From positions 806,001 to 870,000 of the forward strand of contig JALPQD010000005.1 in the NCBI GenBank assembly GCA_023101885.1: a stretch of 64,000 nucleotides of DNA, written 5' to 3'. Of this stretch, positions 10,905 through 21,124 are shown in pieces. Both the position numbers and the translations under genes were made by a program. The notes beneath the pieces are model-generated. The model made no database searches, was not told the origin of the DNA, and saw only the letters and a list, made by a program, of their open reading frames with translations. Each line of letters begins with the position of its first letter. Within the stretch, counting starts at the first letter, position 1. This DNA is from Typhlomys cinereus. Its lineage: Eukaryota; Chordata; Mammalia; Rodentia; Platacanthomyidae.

Positions 10905-11262
10905 TTGTTAAACACAACTGTCTTACTTTTCCTGAGATGAAATACCTGACCAAGCAGCTTAAAGGAAAAGGGTTTATTTGGGCGAAACTTCAAAAATACA
11001 GTCTGTCATGGTGGGGAGAGTCCAAGGGCAGGAACATGAGGCAGCTAGTCACATCATATCATACTCGGAGGACGACTGAGTGCTGGCGCTGTGCTAGCGT
11101 TCTCTTTCTTGTGGAGACCCATGCCCAGGGAATGCTATTGTCCATTTTTAGAGTTGATCTTTTCTCAGTTAACCAAGTCAGCAAAATCTCTCACAGGTAT
11201 GCCCAGAGGCTAAATAATTCCTCACGAGAACACCCGGAGGCTTGTCTACTGAGTAATTCCAA
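10905..11262 (-). repeat. ~350-bp interspersed repeat, antisense copy
   Basis: Begins CTGAGATGAAATACCTGACC followed by AAGGGTTTATTTGGGC and GTCTGTCATGGTGGGGAGAG. Relatives in the same orientation lie at 17355-17760, 43355-43690, 52305-52925 and 61385-61725. The pattern fits an old hAT/MaLR-type mammalian repeat, and the exact family is unresolved. Confidence 0.6.
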
Positions 11263-12495
11263 ATTCTATTGAATTAACAATTTATGATAAATATTTCAAC
11301 AACATATATTGAAACATATAATTTGCATATTATTGAATATAAAATGAATCCCACTTTTAAATTTTATACATACTATATATATATATATATGCAATATGTA
11401 TATGTGAAAATTAAGGAATTATTAAATCCAGCACAATTCCTGGCTGAAAGTAAGTGCTCAGTGTTCTCTATTGTTTTATTGTCATATGATTATCCTTGTG
11501 TGTCACTCTATGTGAGTCTGACAGTTGTGATCTCTGTTTTCTCATCTTTGCTCAGCTTGTATCATTATCGTTTATTCTTTGTAGACTCTCTGACCTCACC
11601 AACATATGGTAATCTTCTCTACCTCTGCACCTTATAGGACTTCTCTCTGAAATCCCGGGCTTATCTCCTTGTGGCATCATTAGTAGTCACACTGCACATG
11701 TTCTTTTGTTCTACTCAGAATTGATGAAAAGCCGAGATCAAATGCTGCTGGCAATGGAGAGTGAAAGCCCATGATAGAGAGCCGAGTATAAAAGAGCAAG
11801 TAGCCATTGTAGTGAATGTAGGTCCCCAACCTACATGACTTATAGACCAACTACTCTGTTCCATCATTCCTTTCTTGCCTTTACTATCAGACTGCACTCT
11901 ATTTTGAGTAAAGTTTCTCAGAATCCCCTTGTTCTTTCCCCTCTTCCCTCTCATCTTCTCTCTTTATGTTCTTTCCTCCTCCTGTCACTTTGTTTCTCCT
12001 TCAGTTTTTTCTTTGGTTAGTATTTGTTGGGCAACTTTACATACAGAGTACTAGAGAAGCAAGGATGAATGGGTTGTGTATAGCCACAGTCCTCAAGCCA
12101 TTTATAGTTGAGAGGAGACAGAAACAGACCATTGCAATGTGGAATAGTGTGTGTGTTGGGCAAATATATTTGGGAAGCCATGGAAATTCACAGCTGGGAC
12201 AATTGCTGGTCTTCCCTGGAGAAAGAGGATTTCTTGCCTTGAATAATGAAAACAAGCATCGGAACGAATCCATGATAAAACTTCTCAAAGATATACCCCA
12301 GTTTTTGTTTGGCTGTTTTTGGCCTTACTTGCCCTACTTTGAATGGTCTAACATTGGCCTTTGGCTCATTAAAGAATGATAGCCATGAGTCATCAGTGCA
12401 CTAAGAAAAGGGACACAGCATCAAGACAGAAACTGTCTCCTGCCCTTGTGAAGCACACAGTTCTCTTTCAGCCTTGGCATCAGGCTTAAATTTGG
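11263..12495. other. AT-rich unassigned sequence with (TA)n
   Basis: A short (TA)n tract lies at 11373-11390. The segment around 12030-12160 (TACAGAGTACTAGAGAAGCA and CAGTCCTCAAGCCATTTATA) looks like an ancient SINE/LINE remnant but is too diverged to name. No coding signal. Confidence 0.4.
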
Positions 12496-12499
12496 TGAC

Positions 12500-12990
12500 A
12501 TGTAAGGCACTATATATATGTTAAGCATTTCATTATATTAAGTCATTCATTCTTGCAATAGTTCTATGTGATGAGGACTTTTACTGTCCTCATTTTATTC
12601 TTTTGTATGTGCGCGTGCAAACAAAAGGGCACTTGGGTGTGTATGCATGTCAAGACCCAAGGGTGACTTTGGGAATCATCCTGGATTGCTCTATTTCCTT
12701 AATGCTTTGCTCCGGGATTTCCCAGGCTCAGCCTTCCAGGACTAAAATTGCAGGTCACCGCAAAATCTACCCGGCATTTTTACATGAGATCTGGAGATCC
12801 AAACTTAGGTCCTTTTCTTTGCAAAGCAAAGACTGAGCCATTTCCCCCAGCCCTGTCCTCAGCTTACAGATAAGAAAATGGAGGCTCTGAGAGATCAAGG
12901 CACTTGCTCAAGCTCTAGACCTATCTGTAATTAGGCTCTGCCACTCCCTAGCTATGCAACCTTGGCCAAGTTCTTAATCTGTAGGGTAAC
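12500..12990 (-). repeat. MIR SINE, split by a younger SINE
   Basis: The left half (TGATGAGGACTTTTACTGTC to about 12602) and the right half from 12856 (CTTACAGATAAGAAAATGGAG, AAGGCACTTGCTCAAGC) together form one antisense MIR-like element. The 12603-12855 SINE has been inserted between them. Confidence 0.6.
12603..12855 (-). mobile_element. B2-headed SINE (type A), minus strand, inside MIR
   Basis: In reverse this is the type A consensus: body motif CCCAAGGGTGACTTTGGGAA near the left end and head ending GACTGAGCCATTTCCCCCAG on the right. CTGTCCTCA occurs on both sides (12584-12592 and 12853-12861), a plausible short TSD. Confidence 0.75.
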
Positions 12991-13034
12991 TTTCTAAGAT
13001 GGGGACAGCTATTTAGAGGCAAGAAATTTCAGTG

Positions 13035-13440
13035 TGATGGTTTTGGTTGTCCACTTGACTGGATTAACAGATGTCAAGAGCTGGTGAAAGACACTAAGGG
13101 TGCTCCAGGGAGGGCTGATCTGACGAACACTGACTAGAGGAAAGAGCACCAACTCTGAATTTGGGTGACACCATCCAGTGGACCGGGGAGAGTCTGAAGA
13201 GGGAAGCCAGAGGAAGGCAGCACACGTATGCCTGGAAGCCGCTTTCTAAGTGAATGTGGTGCACTGCTGCTGTTGTTGGCTTAGTTGAGAACTCAGATTC
13301 TTTGGCCGTTCAATGTGGACTCAACATCAGCAACTCTCTACAGAGCTCCCAGACTGTCAGTATCAAATCGCAAAGGGAGAGGTGTGCAGCTCCTAGACCA
13401 AGCAGTTACTGTGCCCTCTGCCTCTTCAGTAGCCATTAAT
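13035..13440 (+). repeat. Interspersed repeat of the 'TCCACTTGACTGGATTA' family
   Basis: TGTGATGGTTTTGGTTGTCC, CACTTGACTGGATTAACAGA and CCATCCAGTGGACCGGGGAG are characteristic of an old mammalian ~400-bp repeat. The 3' half is degraded. The open frame at 13254-13439 lies inside it and is not a gene. Confidence 0.55.
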
Positions 13441-13923
13441 GAATGACCCAGCCCCATATTAGACAATACAATCCAAAAAACTCCCTTTTTTATTTTCTAT
13501 ATAGTAGGATATAGTAGAGCATAGCCTAATATAGCATACTGTCTACTCCTCCAGAAAATTCTGACTAATGCACTGAGGTGCAAAGAGATCAAGACAATCC
13601 CTCCATTGAGAGCACTTAGAAGACTCGTCTAAGTGCCAAGTGATGATTGCTATTTATCATCACAATTACTATCATTAAAGAGGGGTGTGGAGAGGTTTCA
13701 GCAGCAAGGCAATGAACAAGCTTGGTTTTAAGTCATAATAATTATAGGATTCTATTAATTATGATGAGCTGACGCAGGCACAGGAGATTCCATGACAGTT
13801 GCTTGAGAGATAATGTGAACACTTGCACTCTCAGAGCAGGAGACCTCCTATTGGCTCTCCTTCCCTCCCAGCCTGGGATATGTAGACATGTGAAGTTGAA
13901 AACCAGAGGGGTTTGATTGACAA

Positions 13924-14460
13924 CAAATGAACCTATTAGACTGCTTGGGCTGCCATTAAGAAAGTCAGTGACTAAGTGACTTAAACAATAGACATCGATG
14001 TTCTCTCAGTTGCAGTTCACAGCCACGTTGTCAATAAGCAGCCAGTAGAGTTCCTGCTGTCCAGCCACACCTCTCTTTCTGGCTTCTGGTGAGATGGCTC
14101 ATTAAATTGCATCAAGTTGCCTTCCAGCCATATTCTTAATATTCTCTTCAGAGCACTTTTCATACTTCTTGTCGTAAAGAAAGGTTGAGAATGTTCTTTC
14201 AGTTCTCTTAACAGTTCCGTCTCTCTCCTCCTGCATTTTACCTTAAGTGGTGAGAAGAAACCAATGTGTTCTGGACCGGGCACAGACATCTCCTCAGCTG
14301 ACACCCACCACGAGTTCTGGTTTCCTCAAGCACCAAGCATGAGACAGTCATGTTCTTTCCCACTATCCCACCAAGTGTCTTGCCTCCAATTTCACTCACA
14401 TGTTTTTCTTTCTATTGGAGCCCTTACCAGAATGAGGCTTGGTCTCTCTTTCTTCTGACA
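13924..14460 (-). repeat. MaLR/ERV-like remnant, antisense
   Basis: Starts TTAGACTGCTTGGGCTGCCA, the usual beginning of an antisense MLT1-type LTR, and continues into sequence I cannot name. Assignment is tentative. Confidence 0.4.
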
Positions 14461-14696
14461 ACTGACATTCTGCTTATGCCAGCCTGTGTGTTCGCTAAGT
14501 CGTTAGAGGAATTAGCTGTGGCTCTCAACAGAGTCGACTCTTAGCACCCACATTTACAGTAGTAGTCACTCAAAGGTACCTGGCTGTGGTATAATGTGTA
14601 CTTCACACTTCTGGTCTATGGTAGGATCCAAGCTTGTTTCATAGAGTTAGGTGTTTGTTATAGCAGTCCCACCTCCCCATTTCATAGTACCATAAT

Positions 14697-15100
14697 TTCT
14701 TAGTCTTTGCTAACAAAATACCGTAGACATAACATAATATAGGCATTTTTAAAACTAGCCAAAAGACATTTATATTTTTCTAACATTTCATGAAGCTAGA
14801 AGTCCATACTCAAGGTGCAAAAAGCTGGGTTTGTGCTTAATGCTAGTCCTCTTCCTGACTTTAGATCTGCACCTTCCTTTCTGCTGAGTTCGTACAAGTG
14901 GTGAGGGAAAACTCTGTCTCTTTTCCTCCTTAAAAAACAGCAGTGCTCCCATTGGATGGACTCTTGTCTTTATGACCTAATTTAACTTTAATCATGCCCT
15001 ATAGGCCTTTTCTTCACAGAAGTCACTTTGAGCGTCAGGGCTTCAACATGAGAATCTGAAGGAAGATACACTCTGGTCATTATGAACATTGGTGTAACAC
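14697..15100 (-). repeat. MLT1-like LTR remnant, antisense
   Basis: TGCTAACAAAATACCGTAGA, GAAGCTAGAAGTCCATACTC and ATGACCTAATTTAACTTTAA occur in the order expected of an antisense MLT1 LTR, ending near GCGTCAGGGCTTCAACATGAG. Confidence 0.6.
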
Positions 15101-15149
15101 ACAGGGAAGGCGTTGATACTTTACAGTAACACAACACTGATGTCCGCAT

Positions 15150-15240
15150 GCTATGCTATGCCGTGCTGTGCTGTGCTGTGCTGTGCTGTGCTGTGCTGTG
15201 TTGTGCTATGCTATGTTATGCTATATTGTCTTGTGTGGTT
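15150..15240 (+). repeat. (GTGCT)n / (ATGCT)n pentanucleotide tract
   Basis: A 5-bp tandem array, mostly TGTGC with TATGC variants at both ends. It generates a low-complexity open frame that is not a gene. Confidence 0.93.
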
Positions 15241-15719
15241 TTGGGTGCCTCACTGTGAGGGCAAATGAACATCAACAAAGCATACATACACGTGAGTGGG
15301 GAACTTGGCCTCCAGCTCAAAAGGAAGTGATGGCATCTTGAAAAGAAACTTTTAAAAATAAAAGGTATTTTATGGGCTGTATCCTGGGGAAAGTGGGCTT
15401 CAGAAGGCTCATTCACTGCAGCAGCAGACTGTGCGTGGATGATTTAGCGGAATTACATGGGAAAAATTTTTGAATACGCACACACATGTAAAGAGAGAGA
15501 GGAGGAGAAAGAGAAGGAGAGAGCAAGAGAGCCTAAAACATTAATTTTCCAAGCTGGTTAATTTAGGGAATGTTTTATGCTGATTACTGTCAGAGGTGTT
15601 TGAAAACTGCAAATGTTTGTTTGGAAGACAGCAAGTTGTACCCGAACAGTGAATGAATTTTAATGGAGAAGTAGATTAAATTTCTTCCATACGGAATTTT
15701 CAGTTATCATAGAAAGAAC
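15241..15719. other. Unassigned AT-rich sequence
   Basis: A (GA)-rich patch lies at 15494-15530. After it, 15535-15715 is AT-rich single-copy-looking sequence with several TAAT cores. I see no gene. Confidence 0.35.
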
Positions 15720-15724
15720 TAAAC

Positions 15725-15865
15725 AAGAGCAACTTTGAGGGTTAACAAGAGTTCAATCCCCAGAACCTATGTGATGGAAGGAGAGAACCAACTTCCATAA
15801 GTTTTTCTCTGGTCCTTAAATACATACCTTGGCGTGTACACATGTTCACACACACACACAGTGTG
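15725..15865 (+). mobile_element. B2-like SINE 3' part with (CA)n tail
   Basis: GAGTTCAATCCCCAGAACCT (B-box) followed by a short body and a CA tract. The head is lost or diverged. Confidence 0.6.
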
Positions 15866-16529
15866 TAATGAAATGCAATGAAACATGAGTCATTTTTGAC
15901 TCAAGAAATCCTGAAATGAGCGGGGGAAAAAAAAAGACAGGGGTAGAAAAAAAAAAAAAAGAAATCCTGAATACTTTAACCTTCAGGTAATAAAGCAGTA
16001 CAGGAATTTAACACAATTGTTGCAGTTGGTCTTGAAATATTTCCTAACAGGAAAGAACAATCAATTTATCAGAAACCAGTTTGAATTAAATTATGAAAAA
16101 AATTAAAAACCCGTGAAAGCCATTTCTATTTATGACAGCTGGAAACTCTCTCCTAAGTTTGCCCTTATTGCATTTAGAGTCATTTATCCAGGGCACATCA
16201 AAGAGATAGTTGCAAGTGATCATCACACTTATGAAATGTATATCTTCCTCTGCTTATTGTGGAGAACTTAAATATCTGCTGTTTGAAGACTTCTTCCACT
16301 GTTAATTAATTGAAAGGGCATTTGAGACTCAAAGGTCTATTAAATGAAAAGAGAAACCCACATAAATCCCTTTTCTATTGGACACTTGTGTTTGAAAGCA
16401 ATCAAAACAATTTTCAGTCTAGTCGTATGTCAAGGCTGGGATACACAAAAACTAACACTCCTTCCTGCTAATTTGATTGTGTTATAAACAATAGAAGTTT
16501 TAAAAATAGGGACTTAAGGTTCTGGGGGG
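15866..16529. other. Unassigned AT-rich sequence
   Basis: Two A-rich tracts (about 15926-15935 and 15949-15960) separate a short near-repeat of GAAATCCTGAA (15905 and 15961). The rest is AT-rich with no recognisable gene or repeat. Confidence 0.4.
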
Positions 16530-16534
16530 TTTTT

Positions 16535-16853
16535 TTGTATGCATGCATGCACATCCATGTGCATGTGTGGGTGTGCGCTTGTATGTATATGTGTGTGTAT
16601 GTGTGTACTGAGTACACTTGAGTTTGTGTGTGCCTGTGGAGACCCAAAGGTGACTTCAGGAATGATCCTGGATTGATCTACATTCTTACTGCTTTGCTCT
16701 GGGGTTTCCAAGGCTCTGCCTTCCAAGATCAGAATTCCAGCCCACTACTATTTCCACCTGGCATTTTCACATGGGATCTAGCGATCCAAACTCAAGTCCT
16801 TTAGCTTTCAAGGCAAAGGCTTTAAACCCTGAGCCATCTCCCTAGTCCAAGAG
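16535..16853 (-). mobile_element. B2-headed SINE (type A), minus strand
   Basis: Reverse copy with (TG)-rich tail at 16540-16630, body CCCAAAGGTGACTTCAGGAA and head GAGCCATCTCCCTAGTCC at the right. Full length for the family. Confidence 0.8.
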
Positions 16854-17354
16854 TCTGTTTTTTTGAAAAACCTAAAATGAAACTTGAATTATTGCCTTTA
16901 TGATACTGTCTTCCACATTTAATATGTGGATTATCGTCATTGTCTGGGTGTGCCTGCACTCTGTGTGTAAATTTTAAATGTGTTTGGCCCCACAGTTCTT
17001 GGTCAAAATCTCTTCTGAGGCTGAAATACGTTCACTGCTTTGTCTCCTTCCTTCTCTACTCCATTGGTTCTGGTAAAGTTCAGCGGGCAGATCTTAAATC
17101 CTCCTGACTCAGGAAACTCGTCAAAACTTTGTCCCCAACACCAAAATAAACATTTGCTTTAGTAAGAAAGATCATAGCAAGCTGTTCCAACTGGAGAATA
17201 CTGGAAAATTCTCAATGGCAATGGAAGAGTTTTGCCCTACTCAAACACAATATGATGAAGGACAGGGAAATCAACTACTCAGAAGAACGTCTGTCTTCAC
17301 ATGGTATGTTAATAGACCTGGACTTTGAGAACAATTTTTGTTCTTAGTTGTACT

Positions 17355-17760
17355 AATTACTTTTTTTGTTGTTATGACCAAATATCTGACAAGGAGAAAT
17401 TTAAGAGAAGAAAATTCAGGGAATAGTTTATCACGGTGGGAGTGTGAGATATTTGACTGTTAGTTAAACCTTCAGTTGCTGATGAGTATGTGATCCAAAC
17501 CGTTTAGGGGGAACAAAGTATAGTTGATCATGATGGCAGGAGGGTGACAACATCCTCAGGAGCCGAGGACATGGGCCACATCATATCTACAGGAAAAGTT
17601 GAGAGAGGAACGTGCTTAAGAGCTTAGAGAATGGACCTGCCTATTGTGAGCTGGGTGTTCCTGTGTCAATTAGACTATCTCCTACAGTCTTGCTCAGAGG
17701 TTTATCTTAACTAAATAATTCTTCTTAAGTGATCCTAAAGGGTCAGCTCATTGGCACCTG
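17355..17760 (-). repeat. ~400-bp interspersed repeat, antisense copy
   Basis: GTTGTTATGACCAAATATCTGA, GATCATGATGGCAGGAGGG and ATTCTTCTTAAGTGATCCT place it in the same family as 10905-11262 and 61385-61725. It is followed by a (TAAC)7 tract at 17761-17788. Confidence 0.55.
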
Positions 17761-18185
17761 TAACTAACTAACTAACTAACTAACTAACATTGGCACCTAT
17801 AACTAACTAACTGCCACACATATTTTTGACAGCCAGAAGCAGAAAACTCTAGCCAGAATTAGGGCTGGACTATAACCCATAATTCCCACCCCAATAGCTC
17901 TAGGTCCACAGGTAGACCTAGCCAGATTTGACCACTTCTCCCGAACAGCGCCACTGGCTAGGGACCAAGTATTCAAATGCATGAACCCATGGGAAACTTC
18001 ACATTCAGCCCGAGGCATTAGTTCTGTTTGATAACATGTCTGGAAATTCCTTTCTCAACCTGTATTGTAAGCTTCCCCCTCAGTCCTTGTGTTTATCTAG
18101 AAGCAGCTCCCAACACCTAGTCGAGGACAATACTCTTCATAGATGGCCCTCATGGATACTAATTATCTTAAGCCACTTTCTTTGT

Positions 18186-18187
<2 letters not shown>

Positions 18188-18235
<48 letters not shown>

Positions 18236-18236
18236 C
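18188..18236. repeat. (GT)n microsatellite
   Basis: About 22 GT units, almost uninterrupted. Confidence 0.96.
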
Positions 18237-18289
18237 GAGTTGGGTGAATCTCTCTTCCTTTTGCAGGTTGCCACAGGCTAGCTTTTGCT

Positions 18290-19320
18290 CTGAACGCAAA
18301 CACATGTTGATCTCCCCGTGGCATGAAGACTCCAGGGAAGAAATGTTTGTCTGTTTAATGTTTTAACCACATTGCAAGCCAAACACGATGTCAGGTTTTG
18401 ACAGTCTCCTTTGAAGAAGTTAACCTTTGACTGAACTTGGAAGCAAAAATTTACACTCCACTAGGTAACTTGATGCAGACTGCAGTGTCAAGAGTGCCCT
18501 TGACATGCAACTGATTTGAAAGATGCTGGAGGGCTCGGCTGTCAGAGACTCTGGGGCTGGGTCAAGTGTACGGGGATGATTGCTACCCAGTCAGAAGGCC
18601 GCGGAACCTGACATAGAGATACATTTGCAACTTGATAGGGGACTCCAGGCATAATCTTTACAAGCAAATTACATCTTTAGAAGTGTTGCACAAGATGACT
18701 TTTATCTACTTTGGAGTGGAGGTGTGGCTAACTAAGGGATAAGTCAATAATCACAGTGTTGTCTTTGGATCTAAGTCTATGAAGGGAGCAGTTCTTTTGC
18801 GACTTTGGGGATACCTGAAGCTTTCTTTTCCCTCCCATCTCTCCCCCCCCCCAAGCTCTGAACTAGCTTTGAGAAAACCTAAGACACGTTGGCTTATGAC
18901 TCTCAGTGTTCAAGGAATCTCAAAAACACTTCTACTTTGTTTCTCAGTGGAGGGATCTGGTCTACCCCATCTTCACTTGGGTACCTAAAATTCTTATGTT
19001 ATATCTGAGAGGAATCATACCCAAATATGTCAAGAGTTCCAAACAATTGCTGACACTGTGCCCTGATTGGCTCATGGCAGATGTTCTTGAGGAAACTGGA
19101 TGCTCTCTCCTGCTGAACTCAGACCCAGGACCTTACAACACTTTCAGAGTAGTTCAGCCACTCTCCATAATTATTACACCCTCCTCTAGTGCTGGAGCAA
19201 GAGACCTATGTTTCTCATCCAGTTTTAATATGTCAGGTTCTTAACCAGCAGCAATTTAGTTAATCACACATGTAGTAATTCTAAAGAGATGTCTCATAGG
19301 AAATGTAGGGTTTCCGTCTC
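18290..19320. other. Unassigned sequence
   Basis: Nothing recognisable. Open frames at 18779-19244 carry no family motif. Confidence 0.4.
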
Positions 19321-19327
19321 CTATTAC

Positions 19328-19591
19328 TTTTTTTTTCTTAAAACTTTATTAGCAATAATTTTCATGTATGTTTACAGTAGCACATTATTCATGAAGAAGT
19401 CTCATTGTTCATGACACACAAGTTAAAATGTAACCCTGTTCAGGGACCCACCCCCAAGTCTGAAAGTTCCTCAAGCTTGGGAGAATTTATGAGAGGAACA
19501 AACACAGAATGGATGGAGTGGATCCCGAGCTGCTCGCTGCCTTTCTATTCAAAGGTACCAATCAGATGGGGTTGGGGTAAGATGGAGTGGT
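19328..19591 (-). pseudogene. 3' end of a processed retrocopy, interrupted by L1-B
   Basis: On the minus strand this stretch ends with AATAAAG (minus strand of 19344-19350) followed seven bases later by a run of nine A (19328-19336), the signature of a reverse-transcribed polyadenylated mRNA. Its 5' continuation lies beyond L1-B at 25969-26340, because the L1-B TSD joins the two. The parent gene is not recognised. A genuine host last exon with a genomic A-run is the alternative. Confidence 0.45.
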
Positions 19592-19608
19592 AGAAGGTGT
19601 ACAGGAAG

Positions 19609-20008
19609 CCCCCTTTCGCCACACCCCCCCCCCCCCCCCCGCTCCGCCGGTCGGGACGCGTACGCGAGATCCAGCCGGGCTCTCACCGCGCGCTCTAGGA
19701 CCCCAGGTCAGCCCACAGGGACCCGGCTCCGACTCCCGCCATCCAGCCGGAGCCGCGCGGGGGCCGAGGGACGAGGAGGACCTCCCCCTGCGCCCGGGCC
19801 CCGCCCCAGCTGCCCTCGGGTTAAATAGCTCCACACCGACGCGCCCATCGTCCCTTTTCACCCCACCCCGCTCCGCTGGTCGGGACACGCGCGCGGTCCA
19901 CCCGGGCCTCACCCCACGACCTAGGTGAGCCCCCGTTCGGGCCCCGCCCACCAGTACCCCAGGCCAAATAATTCAGTTTAGTGAAATTGAGAGATCTTAA
20001 GAGTTAAA
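19609..20008 (+). promoter_or_regulatory. L1-B 5'UTR promoter, two GC-rich monomers
   Basis: GC- and CpG-rich leader with a direct repeat of period 229: GCTCCGCCGGTCGGGACGCG at 19641 and GCTCCGCTGGTCGGGACACG at 19870. L1 5'UTRs carry the internal pol II promoter. A TATA-like GGTTAAATAGCTCC lies at about 19819-19832. It begins with a C homopolymer (about 19624-19640). Open frames through here are GC-composition artefacts. Confidence 0.8.
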
Positions 20009-21078
20009 ATGACAATGCCAAAGTCAAAGTGCAAATCCATGAGAAGCAACACTCAAGTAAACAAATTTCCCACTGAAGAAATTAATCCCATAATGTTAGA
20101 CTCCAACAAGAACAAACCCACGGAAAAAGGCCAAGAAAGCCTGACCCAGGATAACGACTTTCAAAATATGATCATTACCATGTTCAATACTATGAAAGAG
20201 GAAATCCGGGAGGAATTACATAATCGAATCAATCGCTTTGAAGAGGAACACAACAGACATCTGGAGGAGTTGAGAAAAACAGTGCAAGAAACAAAAGTGG
20301 CATAGAGCAGTTAAAACAAACTCAAGCAGAGTTTAAAACTGAGCTAAAAGACAAGTTATCTTCAACCCAGAACGCCACAGAGAGTCTTATCAACAGAACT
20401 AATGAAGCAGAAAACAGAATTTCAGACCTTGAAGATAAAGTGGGAGTACTAACCAGCTCAATGCAAGAGGTTGTTAAAGCCAAAAAGATACTTGAGAGAA
20501 ATATCCAAGAGATATGGTACACCCTGAAGAAGCCTAACATGCGTATTCATGGAATACCGGAGCAAGAATCTCAAAATACCACCCCTGAGGAAATTTTTCA
20601 AACGATCATCAAGGAAAACTTTCCTCATCTAAAAAAAGAGAGGCCCATTCATATAGAAGAGGCATTCCGCACCCCAAACAGATACGACCAAAATAGAAGC
20701 ACACCGCGGCAAATAATAGTTAAAACACTCCACATTCAAGATAAAGAACTGGTGCTGAGAGCTTCAAGGGAGAAAAAACAAGTCACTTTTAAAGGCAAAC
20801 CTATTCAAATAACAAATGACTTCTCAGTCGAAACAGTAAAAGCAAGAAGAGCTTGGAGAGACATACTTCAAGTATTGAATGAGCAAAAATGTCAACCCAG
20901 GCTGATTTACCCTGCAAAACTATCAGTCATGATCGAGGGAGAAAGAAAAATTTTCCAGCACAAAGACAACTTTAAGGGATACATGGCCACCAAACCAGGC
21001 CTTCAAAAACTGCTAGAAATGATACTCAAGCGTGAAGAAAAAAACAGGCATATCCAGGAGAACAGAAGGCAAATATAA
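20009..21078 (+). pseudogene. L1-B ORF1 (RNA-binding protein), frameshifted
   Basis: L1 ORF1p is a trimeric coiled-coil RNA-binding chaperone that coats L1 RNA. The frame opens at ATG 20009 (MTMPKSKCKSM) and is lost by a one-base deletion near 20294 relative to L1-C (AAAAGTGGC against AAAAACTGGC), giving a stop at 20303-20305. The original frame resumes and continues through the coiled-coil (EAENRISDLEDKVG region), the RRM-like part and the C-terminal domain (VNDFSVETVKARRAW-like stretch near 20819-20856) to TAA at 21076-21078. The full length would be about 356 residues, normal for the family. A one-base lesion is the only clear break I see. Confidence 0.9.
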
Positions 21079-21124
21079 CACCATTAAAAGCGAAGCAATA
21101 TACTTATAAAAGCTACTAAACATA

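Noticed and set aside
15163..15210. Regularly spaced repeats considered as a CRISPR-like array
   Set aside because: The unit is 5 bp with no spacers. This, the (GATA)n at 61075-61116 and the (TAAC)n at 17761-17788 are plain microsatellites in eukaryotic DNA.
15153..15341. Cysteine/leucine-rich 62-codon frame
   Set aside because: Generated by the (TGTGC)n pentanucleotide array.
19562..19951. Long open frames on both strands (Gly/Arg/Pro-rich) through the L1-B 5'UTR, and similar at 31575-32127
   Set aside because: GC-rich CpG promoter monomers rarely contain stop codons. The frames differ between the two L1 copies and show no conservation.
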